From assembly GCF_013009555.1 (NCBI RefSeq), contig NZ_CP046176.1:4557501-4621500 (forward strand): DNA of 64,000 nt. The letters run 5' to 3'. Positions 31,570 to 40,865 of the stretch are shown here, piece by piece (position 1 is the first letter of the stretch; each line of letters opens with the position of its first letter). The notes beneath the pieces are model-generated. The model saw nothing but the letters and a program-made list of their open reading frames with translations. It did no database searches and was not told the origin of the DNA. Made by a program: the position numbers and the translations under genes. This stretch comes from Phocaeicola dorei. Lineage in GTDB: Bacteria > Bacteroidota > Bacteroidia > Bacteroidales > Bacteroidaceae.

Positions 31570-32955
31570 ATGAAACTAAAACTTTCTATTTTAACAATCC
31601 TGCTGTTCTTCTTATCAGCCTCTTTTCCCTTGGCCGCCCAAAAGGCTCCCCAACCGTTTGATATTGACACCCCTTCGCTCCGCGTCTTCCTTCCGGCTCC
31701 CGAGCTAGCGACAGGCCGTGCCATAGTAGCCTGTCCGGGTGGCGGATATGGCGGACTGGCTGTCAACCACGAAGGCTATGACTGGGCACCTTACTTCAAC
31801 AAACAAGGCATCGCACTGATTGTACTGAAATATAGGATGCCTCATGGTGACCGCACTCTCCCCATCTCGGACGCCGAAGCTGCCATGAAAATGGCACGCG
31901 ACAGTGCCGATGTATGGAATCTGAATCCATATGATATAGGTATAATGGGCTCCTCTGCCGGAGGGCATCTAGCTTCAACCATCGCCACACATACCCGCCC
32001 CGAACTCCGCCCTAACTTTCAAATCCTATTCTATCCTGTCATCACCATGGATAAATCCTATACTCACATAGGGTCTCACGATAATCTTTTAGGTAAAGAC
32101 GCTTCCGCCGAACTGGAAACCGAATTTTCCAATGAGAAACAAGTAACCAAAGAAACTCCCCGCGCCTTTATCGCCTACAGTGACGATGACAAGACAGTTC
32201 CTCCTGCCAATGGAGTAAATTATTACCTAGGGCTACACAAGAATCATGTACCAGCCGTACTCCATATTTATGCCAGTGGCGGACATGGCTGGGGTATCCG
32301 CGAAAACTTCATTTACAAGAATGAGATGTTAAACGATTTATCTGCCTGGTTGCGCAGTTTCAAAGCTCCCCGTAAAGATGCTGTCCGTGTAGCCTGTGTA
32401 GGCAACAGCATTACTTACGGAGCAAGAATCAAAAACCGGAGCCACGACAGCTACCCCGCCGTTCTAGGCCGTTTGTTAGGAGATAAATACTGGGTGAAAA
32501 ACTTTGGAGTCAGCGCACGTACTATGCTGAATAAAGGTGATCACCCTTATATGAAAGAACAAGCTTATCAACAAGCATTGGCGTTCAACCCCAATATCGT
32601 TGTTATCAAACTAGGAACTAATGACAGCAAGTCATTTAACTGGGTATATAAAGCAGATTTCATAAAAGATACACAGACCATGATTGACGCCTTTAAAGCC
32701 CTTCCCTCACAACCTGAAATCTATCTATGCTATCCTTCAAAGGCATATCTTACCGGAGAAAGCATTAATGATGATATCATCTCAAAAGAGATTATACCTA
32801 TGATTAAGAAGGTTGCCAAGAAAAACAAGCTGCCTGTCATTGACCTTCACAGCGCAATGGATGGAATGCCGGAATTATTCCCCGATCATATCCATCCCAA
32901 TGAAGAAGGAGCGAAGGTGATGGCAAAAGCTGTTTATGATGCTATAAAAAAATAA
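31570..32955 (+). CDS. Two-domain secreted esterase: alpha/beta-hydrolase fused to SGNH hydrolase
   Basis: A 461-residue protein from the ATG at 31570 (MKLKLSILTILLFFL); upstream in-frame codons lack a sensible signal. The signal peptide ends near PLAAQ. Residues 30-265 are an acetyl-esterase-like alpha/beta-hydrolase with CPGGGYGG (oxyanion loop), GSSAGG (Ser129) and SGGHGWG (His). Residues 270-461 are an SGNH hydrolase with GNSITYG (Ser280), GTNDS and DHIHPN (Asp439, His442). Both active sites look complete. Removal of O-acetyl groups from glycans, perhaps sialic acid or hexosamine esters, is inferred from its position opposite the PUL and beside the HTCS. Confidence 0.88.
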   Translation: MKLKLSILTILLFFLSASFPLAAQKAPQPFDIDTPSLRVFLPAPELATGRAIVACPGGGYGGLAVNHEGYDWAPYFNKQGIALIVLKYRMPHGDRTLPISDAEAAMKMARDSADVWNLNPYDIGIMGSSAGGHLASTIATHTRPELRPNFQILFYPVITMDKSYTHIGSHDNLLGKDASAELETEFSNEKQVTKETPRAFIAYSDDDKTVPPANGVNYYLGLHKNHVPAVLHIYASGGHGWGIRENFIYKNEMLNDLSAWLRSFKAPRKDAVRVACVGNSITYGARIKNRSHDSYPAVLGRLLGDKYWVKNFGVSARTMLNKGDHPYMKEQAYQQALAFNPNIVVIKLGTNDSKSFNWVYKADFIKDTQTMIDAFKALPSQPEIYLCYPSKAYLTGESINDDIISKEIIPMIKKVAKKNKLPVIDLHSAMDGMPELFPDHIHPNEEGAKVMAKAVYDAIKK

Positions 32956-33058
32956 AGGAAACGAAGGAGCAGACAGGGATTAATCAGCAAAAAAGAGATT
33001 TTTATCGGTTGTCCACATTATTCATCGTCTTTTTGTTGTGTTATTCAAGACAATCAAC

Positions 33059-33066
33059 TATTTTTG
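33059..33066 (+). promoter_or_regulatory. Candidate -7 box of the HTCS gene
   Basis: TATTTTTG matches TAnnTTTG 21 bp before the start codon, with TTTG at 33032-33035 as a loosely spaced (23 bp) -33 element. Confidence 0.4.
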
Positions 33067-33087
33067 TTCCCAAACCTTGAGTAAGTA

Positions 33088-36000
33088 ATGAAAACATCTG
33101 CCCACAACATACGAATCCTGTCCTTGCTCCTTCTATTCATTCTATTACATTCTATATCAGAAGCCAAACAATACTTTTTCCAACAAATTCCCTCTCAAAA
33201 CGGACTTTCCTCCATGGTACGCTGTATGGAAGTCAGTCAGGAAAAAGGATATGTCTGGATAGGGACACGCTCAGGAATCGGACGATTCGACGGTTACGAA
33301 CAGCGAAGATATCTGCGCGGTAATGTCACACATATTTTGGAAGATGAAGAACATACCATTTGGGTCATCACAGAAAAGGGAGTATTCCGCTACAATGAAA
33401 TAGAAGACAATTTTATCCTTGTGCGGGATAAAGACAACAATCCGGTAATAGCCAGTTCTCTTTGCCTATGGGAGGACGGAGTAATCTTCGGGGGAAGAGG
33501 AAGACTATATAAATACAACTATGAAGACCATATTATCAACCTGTTCCATACGTTGAAACCGAACGGCAAGTATCATATTTCCAATCTTTACCAATGGGAT
33601 TCCCACACTCTCCTAGCCACCAACCGATGGGCAAAAGCTTTATTTATTGATATCGCTACGGGCAACACCCGTCCTGTTCCCTTCAACAGTGAACAGATTA
33701 TCTCATTGTTGATTGATAGAAAAGGAAATGTATGGGTAGCTCATTACAATCAGGGAGTAAGCTGTTATGGCCGTAATGGAAAACAATTACAGACCTATCA
33801 TACACAAAATTCTCCTCTCAAAACCAATGTAGTGCTATCATTAGAAGAGCATAATGGACAAATATGGATGGGTACAGACGGCGGAGGAATCCATATTCTC
33901 AATCCGCAGACCGGCAAGATATCGACATTGAGGTATATTCCGGGAGATCGTTACTCCTTGCCTGCCAACTCTATTCTTTGTCTATATAACGACAAAAGCA
34001 ACAATATGTGGGCGGGAAGTGTACGCAATGGATTAATCAATATTAAAGAGGTAGGAATGAAAACTTATCAAGACGTGCTGCCGGGACAGAATTACGGGCT
34101 GAGCGAGAAAACAATCCTGTCCATTTATCAAGACAATGACAACCAAATATGGATCGGAACAGACGGAGGCGGTATCAACCTCTTCGACCCGGCCACCGGA
34201 AAGTTTCATCACATACTTTCTACCTGGGAAGAAAAGGTAGCTTCCATCACCGGCATGGACAAAAACCATCTACTGGTTTCGCTATTCAGCCAAGGCTTGT
34301 TTGTCTTTCATAAAGAAACCCACCGATATCAGCCACTTGTCATTATCAACGACAGCATTAATGATATTTTATGCCATCGGGGAAAAACAGTCAATGTATA
34401 TCAAAATACTCCTGAAACCATTTTGATGTTATCCGAAACACCTTATAAATACCATATTGGTAAAAAGCAATTCATTCCCATCACCAAAGGAAAAGGCATC
34501 ACTGATATTGTCGGTACATTGTTACCCATAAACAGCACAGGAGAGGATTGCTATCTGCACGATTTGGAACATATCTATAAAATCAACTCCAGCCTCAACG
34601 AACTGGAGCTTATATTTACCTGTCAAACAGACACCGTGTTCAATTCTGTCTCACTAGACGAGAACGGATTGCTATGGATAGGCAGTAACTATGGTTTAAG
34701 TTATTATAATCCGGTTACCAAGCAATACACCCTTGTCCCCAATACCCTGATTAATGAAATAAGCTCACTCATTTGTGACCGGCAAGGGCGTGTATGGATA
34801 GGAACGGAAGAAAAATTATTCGCATATCTGATTAAAGAAAAGAAATTCATCTTATTCGGTGAACCGGACGGAGTGGTACAAAACGAATATCTGGAGAAAC
34901 CCCGGTTACTCTCTTCATCCGGAGATATCTATATGGGAGGTGTAAACGGCTTACTACATATCAACCGGCACTTACCTGACGAACCGGCACTTCTCCCCAC
35001 TCTTCAACTGGCCGACATCCTAGTGGGCGGAGAACGTGTCTACGACCGGATATCAAATGACCACCAACTCAGTGTCAATGAAAAAAGCAAACCGATCATC
35101 ATCAAAATCATCACCCGTAATAAGGATATTTTCCGCAAACCCATGTATAGATACACCATTACAGGACTGAACGGACAAAACATCTATTCTTATTTACCGG
35201 AAATAAACTTAAGCAGCCTGCCAACAGGCAGTTATCACATAAAAGCCGCCTGCAGTACCCGCAACGGTGACTGGACAGCAGACTATGATATTCTTACCCT
35301 GATAGTACTGCCTCCTTGGTATAAATCTGGCTGGTTCATCCTAAGTTGCACCCTTTTTATCTTCGTTAGCGTTATCCTCATTTTCATCCTGTTATTGCGT
35401 AACAAAGAAACCAAGTTAAAGTGGGCAATGAAAGAACATGAGCAGCAGGTATACGAAGAAAAAGTACGCTTTCTTATCAATATCAGCCATGAGTTCCGGA
35501 CTCCACTGACCTTGATACATGCACCCTTGAAACAACTAATGGATAAACTTACCGCCGACAACGAAAATTATCCGTTGATCCAAAGCATCTGTAAACAATC
35601 TGAACGGATGAAGAACATTCTGAATACTGTTCTGAATGTTCGCAAGATGGAAGTAGGACAAAGCACACTCCATGTCCAGAGCATACAATTGGATGAATGG
35701 GCAGAGCAACTGATTTCCGATTTTAAACCAGAAGCCTCCGTCAGGGGCATCACGCTCGTCTATCAACCTGAACCGGAGATTCAGACCTTGTGCTTCGACA
35801 AAGAAAAATGTACCACTATCCTGACCAATCTATTAATTAACGCATTGAAATATACTCCCGATGAGAGTACAATCAGTATTTCAACCCGTTTGTCGGAAGA
35901 CAAGACAAGAGTACGCATATCCATTTCCGACCAAGGTCCGGGACTGAAAGATGTGGATACCAACAATCTCTTTGTCCGCTTTTACCAAGGCAACAACAGT

Positions 36001-37020
36001 CGTCCCGGCACAGGAATCGGATTGTCCTATTCTAAAATACTGGTCGAACAACACGGAGGCAACATTGGAGCCTACGACAACAAGAATTTCGGAAGCCCGG
36101 GAGCCACTTTCTGGTTCGAACTTCCATTAAATACCGAACCGGGAAATATCACGCTGCACCCACAAGAATATCTGAATACACTTCTGGCACCCACGCAAGA
36201 AACAGAAAGTATTCCCAAACAACAGGAAGAAAATAAAACAGCCCCAAACCATACCTTATTAGTAGTAGATGACAACAAAGACCTGACCGATTATCTGGCA
36301 ACAGCCCTGAAAGACCGGTTTAAAACAATATGGGTAGCCGCCGATGGAGAGGAAGCATTGCGTCTTTGCCGGAAAAAACGTCCTCATATAGTTGTAAGCG
36401 ATATCCAAATGCCCCGTATGAACGGCTATGAGCTATGTAAACAAATAAAAGAAGATTTGGAAATAAGCCATATCCCGGTTATACTGCTCACTGCACGTAA
36501 TGACGAAGAAAGCCAACTATATGGTTATAAAAACGGAGCAGACGCCTACGTCACAAAACCTTTTGAAGTAAGTATGCTATATGCGATTATCTGTAGCCAA
36601 CTGCATAACCGGGAACGGATGCGTACCCGTTATACAGACATCGGCCCTCTGCCGCCACCCGAGGAAGGCACCTTCAGTTCTGCCGATGAAGAATTTTTAA
36701 ATCGCCTGAACCAGATAATCACAGAACATCTGGATAACGAACAGTTGGGTATTCCATTCATTTGCGACAAAATAGGAATCAGCAGAGCTTCTTTATACAA
36801 TAAGCTAAAAGCATTGACAGATATGGGAGCCAATGACTATATAACCCAAATACGTATGGAGAGAGCTATCTGGCTTATTCTCCATACAGAACTCAGCGTC
36901 AATGACATAGCAGATAAGACAGGATTCTCAACCGCCAGATATTTCAGTACTGTATTCAAACAGCATACAGGTTGCTCCCCTACTCAATACAGGGAGAAAC
37001 CGCCTGTCAGCACTCAATAA
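33088..37020 (+). CDS. Hybrid two-component system regulator (HTCS)
   Basis: A 1310-residue single-chain sensor-regulator. A signal segment (residues 1-26) leads into two seven-bladed propellers with repeated signatures (VWIGTRSGIGRFDG, IWMGTDGGGIHI, IWIGTDGGGINLF, LWIGSNYGLSYY) and a Y_Y_Y domain up to about 745. One membrane helix is at about 749-771. Next come a histidine kinase with phospho-acceptor His801 (ISHEFRTP), a HATPase with N-box Asn918 and GTGIGLSY, a receiver with Asp1105 (VSDIQMPRMNGYE), and an AraC-type DNA-binding domain at the C-terminus (NDIADKTGFSTARYFSTVFKQ). HTCS proteins sense a breakdown oligosaccharide in the periplasm and activate the adjacent PUL. Confidence 0.97.
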   Translation: MKTSAHNIRILSLLLLFILLHSISEAKQYFFQQIPSQNGLSSMVRCMEVSQEKGYVWIGTRSGIGRFDGYEQRRYLRGNVTHILEDEEHTIWVITEKGVFRYNEIEDNFILVRDKDNNPVIASSLCLWEDGVIFGGRGRLYKYNYEDHIINLFHTLKPNGKYHISNLYQWDSHTLLATNRWAKALFIDIATGNTRPVPFNSEQIISLLIDRKGNVWVAHYNQGVSCYGRNGKQLQTYHTQNSPLKTNVVLSLEEHNGQIWMGTDGGGIHILNPQTGKISTLRYIPGDRYSLPANSILCLYNDKSNNMWAGSVRNGLINIKEVGMKTYQDVLPGQNYGLSEKTILSIYQDNDNQIWIGTDGGGINLFDPATGKFHHILSTWEEKVASITGMDKNHLLVSLFSQGLFVFHKETHRYQPLVIINDSINDILCHRGKTVNVYQNTPETILMLSETPYKYHIGKKQFIPITKGKGITDIVGTLLPINSTGEDCYLHDLEHIYKINSSLNELELIFTCQTDTVFNSVSLDENGLLWIGSNYGLSYYNPVTKQYTLVPNTLINEISSLICDRQGRVWIGTEEKLFAYLIKEKKFILFGEPDGVVQNEYLEKPRLLSSSGDIYMGGVNGLLHINRHLPDEPALLPTLQLADILVGGERVYDRISNDHQLSVNEKSKPIIIKIITRNKDIFRKPMYRYTITGLNGQNIYSYLPEINLSSLPTGSYHIKAACSTRNGDWTADYDILTLIVLPPWYKSGWFILSCTLFIFVSVILIFILLLRNKETKLKWAMKEHEQQVYEEKVRFLINISHEFRTPLTLIHAPLKQLMDKLTADNENYPLIQSICKQSERMKNILNTVLNVRKMEVGQSTLHVQSIQLDEWAEQLISDFKPEASVRGITLVYQPEPEIQTLCFDKEKCTTILTNLLINALKYTPDESTISISTRLSEDKTRVRISISDQGPGLKDVDTNNLFVRFYQGNNSRPGTGIGLSYSKILVEQHGGNIGAYDNKNFGSPGATFWFELPLNTEPGNITLHPQEYLNTLLAPTQETESIPKQQEENKTAPNHTLLVVDDNKDLTDYLATALKDRFKTIWVAADGEEALRLCRKKRPHIVVSDIQMPRMNGYELCKQIKEDLEISHIPVILLTARNDEESQLYGYKNGADAYVTKPFEVSMLYAIICSQLHNRERMRTRYTDIGPLPPPEEGTFSSADEEFLNRLNQIITEHLDNEQLGIPFICDKIGISRASLYNKLKALTDMGANDYITQIRMERAIWLILHTELSVNDIADKTGFSTARYFSTVFKQHTGCSPTQYREKPPVSTQ

Positions 37021-37285
37021 CCCCATAAAACCCTGTTTTCATTCCATATTGTGTTAATTTCCGACCATTTATAATAATAAATGATATATAATATGGAATA
37101 AAAGCAGAAATATAGTGCATAATCCAAATGAAAGAGCTTACTTTGTCCAACAAACAATTAGAGATTTATTCTAGTTTTATTCTCATCATGTATCTTCTCA
37201 GTTACCCACATTGAGTATATTCATTCCTGATTTAGAGCTTCTTGAAATTTCGTTGTTAGATTATTAATTTTTTATATTGACAGTT

Positions 37286-37531
37286 ATGAATATGTATGTT
37301 GGAAACCTTAGCTACAACGTTAAGGAAGTAGATTTGAGAGAAGTTATGGAAGAGTATGGAACAGTAGGCTCAGTCAAGTTAATCGTTGACCGTGATACAA
37401 GAAGATCAAAAGGTTTCGCTTTTGTCGAAATGCCGGAAACTTCAGAAGCCTCAAACGCTATCAAACAGTTGAACGGTGTAGAATATGCCGGCCGTCCAAT
37501 GGTAGTAAAAGAAGCCTTACCCAGAAATTAA
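37286..37531 (+). CDS. RRM-domain RNA-binding protein
   Basis: An 81-residue protein starting at ATG 37286 (MNMYVGNLSYNVKEVDL). It is a single RNA recognition motif: RNP2 is MYVGNL and RNP1 is KGFAFVEM, with the aromatic residues that stack on RNA, followed by AIKQLNGVEYAGRPMVV. Small single-RRM proteins are common in Bacteroidetes, which lack Hfq in many members, and may act as RNA chaperones; that role is inferred. A 31-bp perfect hairpin follows 6 bp after the stop. The 265-bp stretch upstream is AT-rich without a recognised gene and probably includes a long leader. Confidence 0.93.
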   Translation: MNMYVGNLSYNVKEVDLREVMEEYGTVGSVKLIVDRDTRRSKGFAFVEMPETSEASNAIKQLNGVEYAGRPMVVKEALPRN

Positions 37532-37537
37532 TAGCAT

Positions 37538-37604
37538 AAACTTGATAGACAAAGAAAAAGGATTTTCCGCAATGGAAAATCCTTTTTCTTTGTCTATCAA
37601 GTTT
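37538..37604. terminator. 31-bp perfect inverted repeat, bidirectional terminator
   Basis: The arms 37538-37568 and 37574-37604 are perfectly complementary over 31 bp around a GCAAT loop. Arms contain AAAGGATTTTCC at the loop end and AAACTTGATAGAC at the base, with A- and T-rich runs on both sides. It separates the convergent RRM and ThrE genes and can terminate both. The stem is much longer than usual for an intrinsic terminator. Confidence 0.75.
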
Positions 37605-37635
37605 TAATGAATACTACTTCGTAAACATACACCTG

Positions 37636-38982
37636 CTACCACTCAATAAATTTACCACGAGCTCTGCGTTCTGCCAACATCTGTGTAAGGAAACGCTGAC
37701 GGTCCTTAGCAATGTAACGCCGGGCAAAAATATTAGGAACAGCTACCCCCAAAGCTATACAGAAAATAATAAGCGCCGAGTTAATACCATTGGAAAAAGC
37801 AAGTGTCACTTCCCCTACCACTCCACGCATATTGATAAGCGCCAGCAACGAACGATACATCAAGACACCAGGTACCATCGGAATGACAGAAGGAATAGTC
37901 AGCACATGATTAGGGACATGAAACCAATGAACGGCTTTGACAGCTATCAAACTCACGACAAAGCTTCCCATAAACGAACCGATCACCGGACCATATCCTA
38001 ATTCAAAGTTTACAAAGTTACGGGTGCATACTGCAATAATTCCACCTACAGCCACCACCCACAACAAACGTCTCTGCACATTAAAAATAGTAGCGAATCC
38101 CATAGCCGCAATTGCAGCCGCAACAGCATATACCCAATAAGCATCGTGCGGCACCATACTCAGTTCACTGAACTTCTGGTCGATAGTCACATCATTCATC
38201 ACCAGCAGCCTCAAGGCAAAAGCGATACCAAACGCCATGCCTCCTACCATCATTACCGTGTTGGCTGCACGCGTAATACCTACCAACAAGTGATTGTCAA
38301 TCATATCGTCCACAAAATTTATCAGCGGCACACCGGGTACTATATATAAAGTACAGGCCAGCAACGGATGATACGGAGTGGAAGATAAACCGGAAAAAGA
38401 AAACGCATAAGCCAGACAAGTACATAAAAATGCAGAGATCGCAATACTCATATATACATTGATACCGAACTCAATGCAACGGGCACGGGTACGGAACCCC
38501 ACAAAAGTACAAATAGCCGTAATCAGAAAAGCAATCCAGTCACCACCAAACAACTTGCAGAACCCTCCACAAGCAAACCCGGTACAGATTGCCACGACAT
38601 AAGGGGTATAATTACGCTCCTGACGAGCAATCTTCTCAAGTTCTTCCTCGTATTTATCCAATGAATAATCCTGCTCAATGGCACGCCACGAAAGTTTACT
38701 GATTTTTGAAATGGCTTCCATATTGATACCATGTTTCTCGCATTTCTGAAACTTGGAAAAAGAGTGCTTCTCGTCACTCACATTGACCATCAGCATCGTC
38801 CACCGGATATCAATATGCAGTTTCTCTTCCGGAATACCCAGATAAGCGGCCACGCGCTTCATGTTTCTTTCAATTCGGTTAGTGTCTGCCGCGCTCTCCA
38901 TCAGCAGCTTGCCGGTACGTAATAAAAGGTCTAGTTTACGGCGCAATAACAGCACCTCTTGTTCATTTGTTGTCTCGTTCAT
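37636..38982 (-). CDS. ThrE-type threonine/serine exporter family protein
   Basis: A 448-residue fused ThrE protein. The N-terminal cytoplasmic region contains the DUF1212 (ThrE) signature LLMESAADTNRIERNM and ending QDYSLDKYEEEL. It is followed by about ten hydrophobic helices, including YHPLLACTLYIVPGVPLINFVDDM and the C-terminal ThrE_2 repeat HVLTIPSVIPMVPGVLMYRSLLAL. The family exports threonine and serine or related metabolites across the inner membrane. It has its own divergent promoter towards the PASTA gene and shares the 31-bp hairpin terminator with the RRM gene. The substrate in this organism is not known. Confidence 0.9.
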   Translation of the reverse strand: MNETTNEQEVLLLRRKLDLLLRTGKLLMESAADTNRIERNMKRVAAYLGIPEEKLHIDIRWTMLMVNVSDEKHSFSKFQKCEKHGINMEAISKISKLSWRAIEQDYSLDKYEEELEKIARQERNYTPYVVAICTGFACGGFCKLFGGDWIAFLITAICTFVGFRTRARCIEFGINVYMSIAISAFLCTCLAYAFSFSGLSSTPYHPLLACTLYIVPGVPLINFVDDMIDNHLLVGITRAANTVMMVGGMAFGIAFALRLLVMNDVTIDQKFSELSMVPHDAYWVYAVAAAIAAMGFATIFNVQRRLLWVVAVGGIIAVCTRNFVNFELGYGPVIGSFMGSFVVSLIAVKAVHWFHVPNHVLTIPSVIPMVPGVLMYRSLLALINMRGVVGEVTLAFSNGINSALIIFCIALGVAVPNIFARRYIAKDRQRFLTQMLAERRARGKFIEW

Positions 38983-39040
38983 CTTCTTTTTACCTCAATT
39001 TTATTTACTCTGACAGGAAACAGGTTGTTTTTTCGGGATG

Positions 39041-39048
39041 CAAAGGTA
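39041..39048 (-). promoter_or_regulatory. Candidate -7 box of the ThrE gene
   Basis: The minus strand reads TACCTTTG 58 bp before the start codon; no clear -33 element. Confidence 0.5.
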
Positions 39049-39101
39049 CAAAAAGTATATGATATTCATAACTAAATGTAGGAACAGAAATGAAATTGTC
39101 G

Positions 39102-39109
39102 TATCTTTG
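39102..39109 (+). promoter_or_regulatory. Candidate -7 box of the PASTA-rluD-ddl operon
   Basis: TATCTTTG 22 bp before the PASTA gene start matches TAnnTTTG; no clear -33 element. Confidence 0.5.
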
Positions 39110-39131
39110 ACCCGAAATAATTAAGTTAGAT

Positions 39132-39773
39132 ATGGTAACATTCAAAGAATTCTTTTCATTCAAGAATAACCGCTTCTTCTGGCTCAATCTGATAGCGATG
39201 GTAGTGGTCATTGTGGCAGCACCTTTGGGAACCCTTCAATGGCTGGACAACTATACACGCCACGGCGAAGCAGTGGTAGTGCCCGATGTAAAAGGAATGA
39301 ATCTGCGGATTGCAGAAAATGAACTCGACAAGCAGTCACTAAAATCAATCGTCATAGACTCCAGCTATGTAAAAGGAATAGCCCCCGGTGCTATTTTGGA
39401 ACAGAATCCCGCCGGTGGCTCCAAGGTGAAGTCGGGCAGAACCGTCTATCTGACCGTCAATGCAGACAGCGCCCCCAAGGTAGCCATTCCCGATATCATG
39501 GATAATAGTTCTCTCCGCCAAGCCGAAGCTAAATTACGTGCGTTAGGTTTTAAAATAACCGAACCCGAATATATCAGCGGCGAAAAAGACTGGGTATACA
39601 GCATAAAATACCGAGGACGCGACTTGAAAGCCGGAGAAAAGATTCCTCACGAAGCCGTACTGACCCTCACGGTAGGCAACGGCAATGAAACCATGCCCGA
39701 AGATTCTGCATTGGTAAATGAATCCGGAACTGCGAACGATGACAAACCTGTGGTAGACGAATCCTGGTTTTAA
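39132..39773 (+). CDS. Membrane-anchored PASTA-domain protein
   Basis: A 213-residue protein with one N-terminal transmembrane helix (FFWLNLIAMVVVIVAAPLG, about residues 17-35). Two to three PASTA repeats follow: VVVPDVKGMNLRIAENEL...GGSKVKSGRTVYLTVN and VAIPDIMDNSSLRQAEAKL...LKAGEKIPHEAVLTLTV. The tail is acidic. PASTA domains recognise uncrosslinked peptidoglycan or beta-lactams in other proteins, but this one has no kinase or transpeptidase domain. It lies 15 bp before rluD and in an apparent operon with a D-Ala-D-Ala ligase homologue, which supports a cell-wall link. Confidence 0.92.
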   Translation: MVTFKEFFSFKNNRFFWLNLIAMVVVIVAAPLGTLQWLDNYTRHGEAVVVPDVKGMNLRIAENELDKQSLKSIVIDSSYVKGIAPGAILEQNPAGGSKVKSGRTVYLTVNADSAPKVAIPDIMDNSSLRQAEAKLRALGFKITEPEYISGEKDWVYSIKYRGRDLKAGEKIPHEAVLTLTVGNGNETMPEDSALVNESGTANDDKPVVDESWF

Positions 39774-39788
39774 ACTTAACACACAGTG

Positions 39789-40865
39789 ATGATGAGAGAA
39801 GAATATGTGGATGAACTAGACGACACACTGGATGATGTGGAACCGGTAGTGGACAACCCCGCCGAACTGTATGAACATTTCCGTGTAGTAGTAGACAAAG
39901 GACAGTCACAGGTGCGCGTGGACAAATATTTGTTCGAACGGCTTGTCAACTCTTCGCGCAACCGTATTCAGAAGGCTGCCGACGCCGGCCTCATCATGGC
40001 GAACGGCAAACCGGTGAAAAGCAGTTATAAAGTAAAGCCTTGCGACGTGCTGACGGTGATGATGGACCGTCCACGTTATGATAATGATATCATTCCCGAA
40101 GATATTCCACTGGATATAGTCTATGAGGACAACGATTTGATGGTAATCAACAAACCGGCCGGACTGGTAGTGCATCCGGGATGCGGAAACTACCACGGTA
40201 CGCTGGTCAACGCCATAGCATGGCATCTGAAAGACAACCCCAGATACGACCCTAACGATCCGCAAGTGGGATTAGTCCACCGTATAGACAAAGACACCTC
40301 GGGCCTGCTCGTGGTAGCCAAGACCCCCGATGCCAAGACTCATCTGGGACTTCAGTTCTACAACAAGACCACTAAACGTAAATACAATGCTCTGGTATGG
40401 GGTATCGTAGAAAATAACGAAGGAACCATAGAAGGGAATATAGGGCGCAACCCCAAAGACCGCATGCAAATGGCTGTACTGAGTGACCCCGCCCAAGGAA
40501 AGCACGCCGTCACCCACTACCGGGTACTGGAACGTCTGGGCTATGTCACGCTGGTAGAGTGTGTGCTTGAAACGGGACGCACCCACCAGATACGTGTCCA
40601 CATGAAGCACATCGGGCACACGCTGTTCAATGATGAGCGTTATGGCGGAAACGAAATTTTAAAAGGAACTCATTTTAGTAAATACAAACAATTCGTAAAC
40701 AACTGTTTCGAGACCTGCCCCCGCCAGGCATTACACGCCATGACGCTGGGCTTTGTCCATCCCCGTACAGGCGAAGAGATGTTCTTCACCTCTCCGCTGC
40801 CCGAGGATATGACAAACCTGATAGACAAGTGGAGAAACTATATCAGTAACAGAGAAGAACTATGA
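39789..40865 (+). CDS. rluD: RluD-family 23S rRNA pseudouridine synthase
   Basis: A 358-residue protein starting at ATG 39789 (another ATG follows directly). An acidic N-terminal extension precedes the S4 RNA-binding domain (VRVDKYLFERLVNSSRNRIQKAADAG). The catalytic domain has the RluA signature HRIDKDTSGLLVVAKT with the catalytic Asp, and GRTHQIRVHMKHIGHTL near the end. It isomerises uridines in 23S rRNA, in E. coli at 1911/1915/1917. Its stop overlaps the start of the next gene by 4 bp (ATGA), showing translational coupling. Confidence 0.92.
   Translation: MMREEYVDELDDTLDDVEPVVDNPAELYEHFRVVVDKGQSQVRVDKYLFERLVNSSRNRIQKAADAGLIMANGKPVKSSYKVKPCDVLTVMMDRPRYDNDIIPEDIPLDIVYEDNDLMVINKPAGLVVHPGCGNYHGTLVNAIAWHLKDNPRYDPNDPQVGLVHRIDKDTSGLLVVAKTPDAKTHLGLQFYNKTTKRKYNALVWGIVENNEGTIEGNIGRNPKDRMQMAVLSDPAQGKHAVTHYRVLERLGYVTLVECVLETGRTHQIRVHMKHIGHTLFNDERYGGNEILKGTHFSKYKQFVNNCFETCPRQALHAMTLGFVHPRTGEEMFFTSPLPEDMTNLIDKWRNYISNREEL

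Noticed and set aside
37021..37285. Possible promoter TTACTTTG near 37139 for the RRM gene
   Set aside because: It has only one base between TA and TTTG instead of two, so it does not fit the consensus; the real start could not be placed.
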